Below, in pieces: positions 1-6,650 of a stretch of 7,301 nucleotides of DNA. A program made the position numbers and the translations under genes. Each line of letters begins with the position of its first letter. Within the stretch, counting starts at the first letter, position 1. The notes below the pieces were generated by a model. That model ran no database searches and was not told where the DNA came from. It saw only the letters and a list, made by a program, of their open reading frames with translations. Origin of the DNA: CAZFDE01 sp964517795 (GTDB lineage: Bacteria; Planctomycetota; Phycisphaerae; Sedimentisphaerales; Anaerobacaceae); the NCBI GenBank assembly GCA_964517795.1, contig CAZFDE010000110.1, positions 1-7,301 of the forward strand. Reading direction: 5' to 3'.

Positions 1-2037
1 ATGTTCGAAAAACGTATAAAAATCTTTATTGCGATCCTCGGATCGATTTTTCTGATTTGTATTCTGCGCTTGGCTCAGATGCAGACGGGCGACTCCGCAG
101 CGGTCGAGCAGCAGATTGAGCAGCTTAAACTTCAGCGGGGATCGCGTCGCCAGTTAAAGACGGTCCGCGGCCGGATTCTCGATCGCAGCGGAAACATTCT
201 GGCGGCCGACGAACCGTTGTTTCAACTGTGTATTCATTATGATCTGGCTGTATTTGCGGATACGCGATTCGATGTATTTGCCGATGAGAAGACACTGCGC
301 GAGAAACGAGAGATACTCGACCGTGTGATCCATACCTGTGCGCAATTTGCCGATACCGATCCCGCTGCAATTCAAGAGAAGATCGATCGAATCAATGACA
401 TGATCTACAATCGGCGGTTGTTCAGCGCCTGGCGGCGGCGTTGCCGGGAATCGGCGGTCCTCGATCAGTATGAATCGGTCATCAGTATTCCGCTCAGCGT
501 TGCTAAAGCGGATTTCGAGCAGCATGTTGCTGATGCGGCGAAGCGGTTGGCGTTGATCGAACAGATCGATCTGGCGGAGATGAACCGATACTGGCCGTTG
601 GTGGAATTTGCCAATGAGGACCAGATATTTATTGCGGAAAAAGAATTTATGGGCACCGACGGGGTTAGCATTCTTCCCAGGAATAAGCGCGTTTATCCCT
701 ACGGCGCTGTTGCCTCGCAGACGATCGGCTGGGTCGGACCGGCTACCCAGCCCCAGGACATTGCATTATTTAAGGACGATCCGTATGCCCGTTACCTGGA
801 AAAGGAACTCTGCGGGCGAGAGGACGGTGTGGAATATGTCTGTGAAAGTATGTTGCGGGGCCGCCGTGGCGAGCATGTCTTTGACATCGATGACAAACTG
901 GTCAGTGTTAAGGGGACGGAGTTCGGAGAGGATGTAACCTTGACGATCGATGTCGAACTGCAGCAGCGCATCGAACAGTATTTGCAGGATCCCGGCTATA
1001 ATCCGGATTTTTTCGATGCCCCGATCTCGGTGGTGCTGATCGATGCGGTATCGTGCGATATTCTTGCGTTGGTCAGTTTGCCGGATTATGATCTCAATCG
1101 CGTTCGGTATGATTATAGTGAACTTGTGCAGGATCCATGTCGCCCGTTGGTCAATCGTACGGTGAACCGATTATATCCGCCCGGCTCGGTGGTCAAACCA
1201 CTGGTTCTGATCACGGGGCTGGAGGAAAATAAAATCGATCCCAACGATGTGATCGAATGTCCCGCCAGGTCGGCACCCGAAGACTGGCCGAATTGCTGGA
1301 TTTGGAACCAGTTTAAAGTAGGGCATAGTTCGTCCTGGGCGAACAATGCCCGCAACGCCATCAAGGGCAGTTGCAACATTTATTTTTCCCGACTGGCCTA
1401 TCGGATCAGGCCGCCGATTTTTCAGCAATGGTTAAAGTCATTTGGGTATGGCCAAATCTGGCTTGAACCGCCGAGGACGGTGGTCGAAGAAGGGATCGAC
1501 CGCAATTTTCGCCAGGCCAAAGGAGTGATCCGGAGTGCGAATGAGAAGGGAACGATCGAACAATGGGAGCTTCGGCTCTTCGGCATCGGCCAGGGCAACA
1601 TGAGGGTCAATCCCTTGCAGGTGGCCAATGCCATGGCGGCTCTGGCTCGAAATGGATTGCTGTGTCCGCCGAAATTATTTGTCGAAAAACAAAAAGATGA
1701 CAGCTATGATTCGGTCTATCTGAATCTTTCGGCCCGGACATTGAAAACGGTTCGGGATGGGATGCATGCAGTGGTCAGCGAGCCGGGCGGTACGGCCTAT
1801 AAAGGGGCATTCGAATATTCTGCGCTGGGGGACCATGGAGTTATGGTATTTGGTAAGACCGGTTCGACTCAAAATCCGGCGAATGCGTGGTTCGGGGGCT
1901 GGGCCGAAGATAGCCAGGGCCGCAGTATCGCGATCGCACTGGTGGTTGAAGGGGGACTGCACGGATCGAGCGATGCGGCGCCGTTTGCGCGCGATATTTT
2001 GCAATTCTGTGTGGATGCGGGGTATCTTGGGCGATGA
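1..2037 (+). CDS. mrdA: Penicillin-binding protein 2 (elongation-type class B D,D-transpeptidase)
   Basis: Class B PBP that cross-links peptidoglycan stem peptides outside the inner membrane, in the PBP2 branch that works with RodA and MreC in side-wall synthesis. A short basic N-terminus precedes one membrane segment (about residues 8-24). The pedestal motif RGRILDRSGNILA is at 56-68, and a GREDGVE...LRGRRG segment at 272-289. All transpeptidase motifs are intact: SVVK (nucleophile Ser396, Lys399), SCN (457-459) and KTGS (619-622). PLVNR before the active serine and GIGQG at about 532 match PBP2 rather than FtsI. Cys420, Cys432, His442 and Cys458 fall at the positions of the zinc ligands known in Acinetobacter PBP2. 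At 678 residues it is longer than E. coli PBP2 (633), mostly because of about 80 extra residues in the pedestal (between 68 and 232). The start lies on base 1, so its RBS is unseen, but the membrane-anchor start looks natural. Its stop is one base from the convergent ftsI stop. Confidence 0.93.
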   Translation: MFEKRIKIFIAILGSIFLICILRLAQMQTGDSAAVEQQIEQLKLQRGSRRQLKTVRGRILDRSGNILAADEPLFQLCIHYDLAVFADTRFDVFADEKTLREKREILDRVIHTCAQFADTDPAAIQEKIDRINDMIYNRRLFSAWRRRCRESAVLDQYESVISIPLSVAKADFEQHVADAAKRLALIEQIDLAEMNRYWPLVEFANEDQIFIAEKEFMGTDGVSILPRNKRVYPYGAVASQTIGWVGPATQPQDIALFKDDPYARYLEKELCGREDGVEYVCESMLRGRRGEHVFDIDDKLVSVKGTEFGEDVTLTIDVELQQRIEQYLQDPGYNPDFFDAPISVVLIDAVSCDILALVSLPDYDLNRVRYDYSELVQDPCRPLVNRTVNRLYPPGSVVKPLVLITGLEENKIDPNDVIECPARSAPEDWPNCWIWNQFKVGHSSSWANNARNAIKGSCNIYFSRLAYRIRPPIFQQWLKSFGYGQIWLEPPRTVVEEGIDRNFRQAKGVIRSANEKGTIEQWELRLFGIGQGNMRVNPLQVANAMAALARNGLLCPPKLFVEKQKDDSYDSVYLNLSARTLKTVRDGMHAVVSEPGGTAYKGAFEYSALGDHGVMVFGKTGSTQNPANAWFGGWAEDSQGRSIAIALVVEGGLHGSSDAAPFARDILQFCVDAGYLGR

Positions 2038-2038
2038 A

Positions 2039-3760
2039 TTATTGGAGCCGAGCTGCGAATTGATTTTTTTCAAAATAGGTTAGGGTTTTCTCGATAATTT
2101 GTTTGGCGACCGGTGAGGCGACAGCACCGCCGGTATGGCCTTTGCCCAGTCGGCGGTTCGGGCGGCGTATGGAAACCAAAACCACGATTTTTGGATCTTC
2201 AGCAGGAGCCCCGCAGACGAATGAGGCAATGGTATCTTCGGAGTAGCCTTTTTTGTTTTCAAATGTAAGGTCGGCTGTACCGGTTTTGCCGAATACTTGC
2301 CATTTGTCGAGTTTGGCCCGCCAGCCGGTCCCGCCTTTTTTCTTTTCGTTAATCACCCCGACCATCGGATTGGTCGCCACCCATTTTGCAACTTCGGGCT
2401 TGACGACAAAGCCGACCGGCGGCAAGGGATCGTTGCGATGGACGAGGTTACCTTCGTTATCCACTACGGCCTGGACTATATAAGGGCGGATCATGTGACC
2501 ACCGTTGGCCAGGATGCAATAGGCCTGGACGATCTGAAGACCGGTGACTGTCATTTCGTGTCCGAAAGGCACGCGGGTTACACTGTATCCGGTCCATTTG
2601 TTCAGCGGATAGATCATGCCCGGTGCTTCGCCTTTCAGGTCGATCCCGGTTGGTCTGCCGAAGCCAAACCGTTTTAATCCGTCATAAAGCCTTTTTCGCT
2701 CGAGCTTCTGGCCAATCTTGGCCATGCCGATGTTACTCGATTTGATGATGATCTCGCGAATTTTGAGGTGCCCGTATTTATGATAATCGTATTCGTGAAT
2801 GCTGCCGAACCCTTTACCGTGATAATGGCCGTCTTCGCAGAAAATCACTTCATCTTTTTGGATGACACCGGCATCCAGTGCGATCGCGACCACCAGCGGT
2901 TTGATAATACTGCCCGGTTCGAACTGATCGGTCAGGGCGCGATTTCGCATCCAGTTCGGATCGGTCTCAAAAAAACGCTGCGGATGGTAATCCGGCAGGG
3001 AAACCATGGCCAAAATCGCTCCGGTTTTTGGTTCGGCGACAATAGCCATCGCCGATTCGGCCTGAAATTCCGTGTATCGTTGATATAAAGCATCATGCAC
3101 AAATTGCTGAATGGTTGAATCGATGGTCAACACAATGCCGTTGCCATCCACCAGCGGCTGCTGCTGTTGTACAAACCGGATTGGACGCCGCTGGGGATCG
3201 GCGATAAATGTGTGGCGGCCGGGCTGGCCGGTCAAATAGCGGTTATAATATAATTCTACGCCTTCCAATCCGCGATTATCGAGACTGGTAAAACCCACGA
3301 CATGGCAGGCCAGTTCGCCCATCGGATAGTATCTTTGAAAATCACTTTGAATCCCGATGCCGGCAATTTTTCGAGCCAGTTGACATGTGTTGGGTTCGGC
3401 TTGTGTGAGAATTTTGGCAAATCCGGGATTTTTGCTTTCGGTGATGGTTTGACATACCTCGTGGGCCGGCAAATGAACGACCGATGCCAGTTTGATCGCG
3501 GTTTCCTTGGGATCTTTGATCCGTCGCGGTTCGGCGAAGATCGTTTGGACCTTATTGCTGGCGGCCAGGACGCGGCCCCGACGGTCCAAGATGACACCGC
3601 GCTGGCAGGGCTGAGACATCCAGCCGTGCTGTTGACGACTGGAGATGTCATGGTAATGATCGTATCGAAAATATTGCAGATAGAGACACCGTCCGATGAG
3701 CACGATAAATAAGCTCATGACGGTTAAGAGAAAAATCACTGCTAAACGAATAGTTTTCAT
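2039..3760 (-). CDS. ftsI: Septal class B penicillin-binding protein (FtsI/PBP3-type transpeptidase)
   Basis: Peptidoglycan D,D-transpeptidase of the divisome, expected to pair with FtsW and to be controlled by FtsL/FtsB. Residues 1-3 are cytoplasmic, a membrane helix spans about 6-28, and the pedestal motif RGVILDRRGRVLA is at 54-66. The dimerisation/pedestal region includes GLEGVELYYNRYLTG (164-178). The transpeptidase motifs are SIIK (Ser284, Lys287), SSN (341-343) and KTGT (492-495), and GHTGGAVASPV near the C-terminus is typical of FtsI. There is no PASTA domain. The length (573) is normal for the family. It is the last gene of the mraZ-led operon, 44 bases after the ftsL-like gene, which is the usual ftsL-ftsI order. 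No Shine-Dalgarno sequence is evident before this ATG; the next upstream ATG is out of frame. The usual downstream murE is replaced by the convergent PBP2 gene. SpoVD/PBP2B-like naming would also fit, but the position supports ftsI. Confidence 0.93.
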   Translation of the reverse strand: MKTIRLAVIFLLTVMSLFIVLIGRCLYLQYFRYDHYHDISSRQQHGWMSQPCQRGVILDRRGRVLAASNKVQTIFAEPRRIKDPKETAIKLASVVHLPAHEVCQTITESKNPGFAKILTQAEPNTCQLARKIAGIGIQSDFQRYYPMGELACHVVGFTSLDNRGLEGVELYYNRYLTGQPGRHTFIADPQRRPIRFVQQQQPLVDGNGIVLTIDSTIQQFVHDALYQRYTEFQAESAMAIVAEPKTGAILAMVSLPDYHPQRFFETDPNWMRNRALTDQFEPGSIIKPLVVAIALDAGVIQKDEVIFCEDGHYHGKGFGSIHEYDYHKYGHLKIREIIIKSSNIGMAKIGQKLERKRLYDGLKRFGFGRPTGIDLKGEAPGMIYPLNKWTGYSVTRVPFGHEMTVTGLQIVQAYCILANGGHMIRPYIVQAVVDNEGNLVHRNDPLPPVGFVVKPEVAKWVATNPMVGVINEKKKGGTGWRAKLDKWQVFGKTGTADLTFENKKGYSEDTIASFVCGAPAEDPKIVVLVSIRRPNRRLGKGHTGGAVASPVAKQIIEKTLTYFEKNQFAARLQ

Positions 3761-3804
3761 TTTTCATCAACCCATGAATGTGTTAAACGATTCAGAGTAT
3801 ATTC

Positions 3805-4032
3805 CTATTTTTCCGTTTTTTCAATTTTCTGGTATATCGAAGCAGGATTAATTAGCTGTTCTAATCGCAATTGTTTTTGACCCAGTTGCTGTTTAAGCCG
3901 ATTGATCTGTGCCTGTGTTTTGTAAATTTCATAAACCGTACGGTTTTGGGCGTTACGCAAATAAACAGTACAGATCAAAACGGCGGTGATCGAAAAAACG
4001 ATAAAGATCAGGCGTATCTTTGCATCAGCCAT
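3805..4032 (-). CDS. ftsL: FtsL-like short bitopic division protein
   Basis: Probable FtsL, the small divisome protein that forms a coiled coil with FtsB and activates FtsWI. It has 75 residues: a five-residue cytoplasmic end, one membrane helix (about 6-24) and a periplasmic segment rich in Gln, Leu, Arg and Lys (about 27-62) that should form a coiled coil. It then has NPASIYQKIEK (62-72), which resembles the 'sp..IE..A' tail of FtsL proteins. FtsL sequences diverge strongly, so the call rests on topology, size and position: it lies directly upstream of ftsI, 19 bases after the LysM gene. It is short for the family (commonly about 90-120). No Shine-Dalgarno sequence is visible, so translation may be coupled to the gene upstream. 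The first six residues (MADAKI) resemble the start of the LysM protein (MTSDAKI). A generic DivIC/FtsB-type protein is the main alternative. Confidence 0.72.
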   Translation of the reverse strand: MADAKIRLIFIVFSITAVLICTVYLRNAQNRTVYEIYKTQAQINRLKQQLGQKQLRLEQLINPASIYQKIEKTEK

Positions 4033-4051
4033 AATAACAAAATCAGTTCGA

Positions 4052-4954
4052 TCATTTGGCCGGCAGCTTCAGTCGCATTCCGACAAACAATGAATCTTCA
4101 TCGGAAAGCCGGTTCGCATTAAGTTTGGCGATTTCGGGGAAACGATTGCCATTGCCCAGTTGTTTTTCGGCGATCTTCCACAAGCTGTCACCTTCTTGAA
4201 CCACGTAGATCCGCGTGCTGGAGGAGTGATTCGAGTCAGATTTAGGCTGGCCGATCGATGCGACCTTTTCAAACAAACCGGACGAATCCGAACTGCTGTC
4301 CGCGGAGTGCGGCAGCGGCGGGATCACCAGTTTTTGACCGACGTAAATATCGTCAATGCTGTGGAGCTGTTTTCGATTGACCTGAAAAATCCGTTTGATG
4401 TTGATGCGGCGGTTGCCTTCTTGCGGTCCATAAAATTTCTTGGCGATCGAGGCCAAACTGTCACCGGACTGGACGGTATAGTATTTCGGCAGTTTTGTTC
4501 GCGGTTTAGGTTCGGGTTGTACGGTGATCACCCGATTTTCAGATACGGGCTCTTCGACCAAAACGACAGGGGCTTGCGGTTCTGTTTGCAACGCGGCTAC
4601 CGGTGACACGGCCGGTGTTTGGGCCGGCTCAGCAGTTACGAGCGGACCGGGCCGGTTGGTTTGGACAGCGGTTGGAAGCTGCGCCTGATAACGTATCCCG
4701 TGAATATCGGAAGGATTTGTTTGCATGGCGGGTGTTTGCGATTTCGGTTGCGGCACCGGCTGAGAGATCACCTTGCGCGTTGCATCCCGCTGAGATTTCC
4801 CGATACCCAGATCACGGCTGCCCGAGCTGACCATCGTAGTCGTCAGTTCGTTATTATCATGTTTCGTGAAATTAGGCAGGCCGTTGATGATAAAGGCGAT
4901 GATAAAAATAAACACCAATCCCAACAATAATCCAATCTTTGCATCCGATGTCAT
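4052..4954 (-). CDS. Membrane-anchored protein with two C-terminal LysM domains
   Basis: Predicted peptidoglycan-binding protein of 300 residues, anchored in the inner membrane with its bulk outside. One membrane helix spans about 6-25. A Pro/Gln/Thr-rich, low-complexity linker follows (about 65-155), then LysM 1 (about 158-213, starting YYTVQSGDSLASIA), a Ser/Asp-rich spacer (about 216-246) and LysM 2 (about 249-298, starting IYVVQEGDSLWKIA and ending GMRLKLP). No catalytic domain is visible, so a structural or recruiting role at the septum is inferred from its place between rsmH and the ftsL-like gene. The start at 4954 is chosen because GGAG lies 8 bases upstream. A longer frame from 4999 would overlap rsmH by 17 bases and put extra hydrophilic residues before the helix. 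The gene starts 28 bases after the rsmH stop. I know no experimentally characterised protein of this architecture at this locus. Confidence 0.88.
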   Translation of the reverse strand: MTSDAKIGLLLGLVFIFIIAFIINGLPNFTKHDNNELTTTMVSSGSRDLGIGKSQRDATRKVISQPVPQPKSQTPAMQTNPSDIHGIRYQAQLPTAVQTNRPGPLVTAEPAQTPAVSPVAALQTEPQAPVVLVEEPVSENRVITVQPEPKPRTKLPKYYTVQSGDSLASIAKKFYGPQEGNRRINIKRIFQVNRKQLHSIDDIYVGQKLVIPPLPHSADSSSDSSGLFEKVASIGQPKSDSNHSSSTRIYVVQEGDSLWKIAEKQLGNGNRFPEIAKLNANRLSDEDSLFVGMRLKLPAK

Positions 4955-4962
4955 CTTTTGTA

Positions 4963-4966
4963 CTCC
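4963..4966 (-). promoter_or_regulatory. Ribosome binding site deciding the LysM gene start
   Basis: GGAG with an eight-base gap to the ATG at 4954, lying in the 28-base gap after rsmH. It supports the 300-residue form over a 315-residue form starting inside rsmH. Confidence 0.75.
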
Positions 4967-4982
4967 ATTACTCTGTGTCGTT

Positions 4983-5888
4983 TTATATTCTTTCTGCAAT
5001 CCTCAGTTTCGCGCTGCGTGCCCTCGGATTAGCCTTTTTTTCTTCTTGATCTGCTGTCAACGGCTTTTTCGTCAGCACACGGTAAATCTGTTTTTTTTCG
5101 TTATTTTTCAGATTCCACTTAACCAGCCTGTCTTCGAGACTGTGAAAGCTGATCAATGCAATCCGGCCGCCGGTTTTCAATAGCTTTGGTGCATCTTCAA
5201 GCAACCTTTCGATGTTGTCCAATTCACGGTTGACTGCGATTCGCAGTGCCTGAAATGTCCGGGTGGCCGGATGAATCCGCCGCGACGTTTTTTTGCCCGG
5301 CCGATGCAACGCCCTGGCCACAACGGTCGCCAACTGACCGGTTGTCGAGATACGCTCTTTTCGGCGTTCGGCCACAATGTATCGGGCAATGCGACGCGAG
5401 GCCCGGTCCTGTCCGTATTCATAGATCATGTCGGCAAGCTGCTTTTCGCTGTAACTATTGATTATATCGGCGGCTGTGGTCGTTAATCTTTGGTCAATTC
5501 TCATATCCAAGGGCATATCTTTGGAAAAACTTAGTCCATATCGGTCATCAGCAATCTGTGCCGAGCACATGCCGAAATCGGCGAGGATAAAATCCACTCT
5601 CTCGATGCGCTGTTTTTGAAGTACGGCCGCTATATTTGCGAAATTCTCCCTGACCAGAACGACCTGGCAGGGAACTTCGGATAATTTCAAGTGGGCCCGT
5701 TGGATCGATTTTTCGTCAAGGTCAAGCCCCACGATCTTAGCCTTCGGGCCCAGTTGCCGCCCGAACAGAACACTGTGACCTCCGTGTCCGACAGTCGCAT
5801 CGACCATGATCCCATCCGGTGGGATCTGTATCTGCTCGGATAATACCTTTGCTAATACGGGTACATGTTCGACGTTTCCAGGTTCCAC
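4983..5888 (-). CDS. rsmH: 16S rRNA (cytosine(1402)-N4)-methyltransferase RsmH (MraW)
   Basis: SAM-dependent methyltransferase that makes the N4-methyl group of m4Cm1402 in the 16S rRNA decoding centre. Visible family blocks are HVPVL (8-12), the SAM loop VDATVGHGGH (29-38), GLDLD (54-58), ADFGMCSAQ (103-111), PLDMRID (126-132), TFQALRIAVNREL (211-223), LISFHSLEDR (245-254) and NPRARSAKLR (287-296). The length of 301 is usual. The catalytic-region block reads DFGMCS where many bacteria have DLGVSS. The start is a GTG: the in-frame stretch back to the TGA at 5919-5921 has no ATG, and the conserved HVPVL follows seven residues later, so no downstream start fits. No Shine-Dalgarno sequence is visible, and the gene begins 10 bases after the stop of the 65-residue gene, suggesting translational coupling. 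Confidence 0.96.
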   Translation of the reverse strand: MEPGNVEHVPVLAKVLSEQIQIPPDGIMVDATVGHGGHSVLFGRQLGPKAKIVGLDLDEKSIQRAHLKLSEVPCQVVLVRENFANIAAVLQKQRIERVDFILADFGMCSAQIADDRYGLSFSKDMPLDMRIDQRLTTTAADIINSYSEKQLADMIYEYGQDRASRRIARYIVAERRKERISTTGQLATVVARALHRPGKKTSRRIHPATRTFQALRIAVNRELDNIERLLEDAPKLLKTGGRIALISFHSLEDRLVKWNLKNNEKKQIYRVLTKKPLTADQEEKKANPRARSAKLRIAERI

Positions 5889-5898
5889 GGTTTTGCCG

Positions 5899-6096
5899 TT
5901 AACAGTGGACCAGCCGCCTCACATTATTTTTCAGTTTTTTGACGTCGGGTGAAAAGCTCACATCCGCAAACATCATTGATTGGGATTTGAGCCGGGCGAG
6001 ACGGTCTTTGAGAACCATCATCGCCTCGAGCGTGCCCTCATCCGGCGTTTTTTTTCCGTTCAAAACATCTGCAACCGCTTTAATATGTTCGTCCAT
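5899..6096 (-). CDS. Uncharacterised 65-residue protein between mraZ and rsmH
   Basis: A small gene I do not recognise. It starts MDEHIKAVADVLNGK and appears mostly helical. It contains a charged helix (about 21-38, with Leu/Met at regular spacing), a short SFSPD segment (47-51) and a basic tail (KKLKNNVRR, 53-61) ending in Cys65. No membrane segment or signal peptide is seen, so it is probably cytoplasmic. The start at 6096 is set by a perfect GGAGG nine bases upstream. The frame stays open to 6231, but that part lies inside mraZ and reads as out-of-frame sequence. It sits 23 bases after mraZ and 10 before rsmH, so it is almost certainly co-transcribed with them. A role in rRNA binding, in MraZ/RsmH regulation or simply in coupling rsmH translation is speculation. 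The strong RBS and tight packing support a real gene. Confidence 0.75.
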   Translation of the reverse strand: MDEHIKAVADVLNGKKTPDEGTLEAMMVLKDRLARLKSQSMMFADVSFSPDVKKLKNNVRRLVHC

Positions 6097-6105
6097 ATCC
6101 CAAAA

Positions 6106-6110
6106 CCTCC
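6106..6110 (-). promoter_or_regulatory. Ribosome binding site of the 65-residue gene
   Basis: Perfect GGAGG with a nine-base gap to the ATG at 6096, lying in the 23-base gap after the mraZ stop. It is the main reason to believe in this small gene and in this start rather than 6231. Confidence 0.8.
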
Positions 6111-6119
6111 ATGTAAGGG

Positions 6120-6593
6120 TTAATCTTGCGGGTCCTGGTTGCCCAGGGCATACTGACGGGCGACCGTCATCTGTTTTTGGTACTGGGCCATGTGGTCGCC
6201 GACAAATTGCTCCCATGCCCCGGTATTCCACAATTCGATGTGATCGCGTACGCCCACCAGCGTTACATTATCCATTAAACCTGCGCGTTTACGCAGTTTT
6301 TCAGTTAAAAGCAGCCTTCCCTGGCTGTCTAACTCGACTTTCGAAGCCAATGCGAAACTCATTCGCTCGAACATGACGGCCTCATCCGGTGCGACGTTGG
6401 CCGGTGTTACGGCCGCGGCCAACTGCTCGAAGTATCGCTCCGGATAAAGGCATAAAATGCCATTGGCCCCGAGGACGAGATAGAAATTGCTTCCATGCTT
6501 GTCCGCATCGATCTGACTGCGGAGCTTATTGGAGATCAGCACGCGATTCTTCGAATCAATGACGTGCTCGAATTCACCTGTTAATAAAAGCAT
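6120..6593 (-). CDS. mraZ: Transcriptional regulator MraZ
   Basis: DNA-binding regulator of the dcw cluster, with two tandem SpoVT-AbrB-type half-domains that assemble into a ring. The 157 residues (family about 140-155) carry both signature DxxxR motifs: DSKNR at 13-17 and DSQGR at 89-93. GEFEHVIDSKNRV near the N-terminus and FERMSFALASKVELDSQGRL in the middle are typical of the family. The start at 6593 is chosen because GGAAGG lies six bases upstream and because GEFEH should be close to the N-terminus. A TTG at 6659 in the same frame would run through the promoter. It is the first gene of the operon. MraZ proteins of E. coli and mollicutes bind tandem repeats ahead of their own gene, and similar repeats occur here at 6635-6650. 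Confidence 0.95.
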   Translation of the reverse strand: MLLLTGEFEHVIDSKNRVLISNKLRSQIDADKHGSNFYLVLGANGILCLYPERYFEQLAAAVTPANVAPDEAVMFERMSFALASKVELDSQGRLLLTEKLRKRAGLMDNVTLVGVRDHIELWNTGAWEQFVGDHMAQYQKQMTVARQYALGNQDPQD

Positions 6594-6599
6594 GGCATA

Positions 6600-6605
6600 C
6601 CTTCC
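6600..6605 (-). promoter_or_regulatory. Ribosome binding site deciding the mraZ start
   Basis: GGAAGG with a six-base gap to the ATG at 6593. It favours the 157-residue MraZ over any longer frame. An out-of-frame ATG at 6598 lies only one base from this site. Confidence 0.75.
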
Positions 6606-6650
6606 ACTTAGCTTTTGCTTATAGGGAATTATCCCCACTTTGCACCACTT
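6604..6650 (-). promoter_or_regulatory. MraZ-box-like direct repeats
   Basis: AAGTGG occurs on the minus strand at 6650-6645, 6640-6635 and 6609-6604. The first two are exactly 10 bases apart and fill the spacer of the predicted promoter. The third is 31 bases further on and overlaps the mraZ Shine-Dalgarno sequence. MraZ is known to bind tandem repeats at 10-base period (TGGG-type in E. coli, AAAGTG-type in mollicutes); the copy at 6640 (AAGTGGGG, preceded by A) resembles both. Binding here would block RNA polymerase, so autorepression is inferred. Confidence 0.6.

Noticed and set aside
154..525. Minus-strand 123-codon frame, with other frames inside 1-2037
   Set aside because: Shadows of the PBP2 gene, whose catalytic motifs confirm the plus-strand frame.
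2031..2070. Possible terminator at the PBP2/ftsI junction, with a seven-T run at about 2063-2069
   Set aside because: The stems before the T run are only 3-4 pairs or A/T-rich with a mismatch, too weak to call.
2297..2677. Plus-strand 126-codon frame, with others at 2768-3088 and 3302-3712
   Set aside because: These are antisense to ftsI, which has all its motifs intact. The translations look like shadow frames with no domain.
4160..4606. Plus-strand 148-codon frame
   Set aside because: Antisense to the LysM gene, whose two LysM domains are clear. No recognisable protein features.
4955..4999. 315-residue version of the LysM protein
   Set aside because: It would overlap rsmH by 17 bases and bypass the GGAG that precedes the ATG at 4954.
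6097..6231. 110-residue version of the small gene starting at 6231
   Set aside because: The extra 45 residues are out-of-frame mraZ sequence, rich in Pro and Arg, and the GGAGG lies just before the ATG at 6096.
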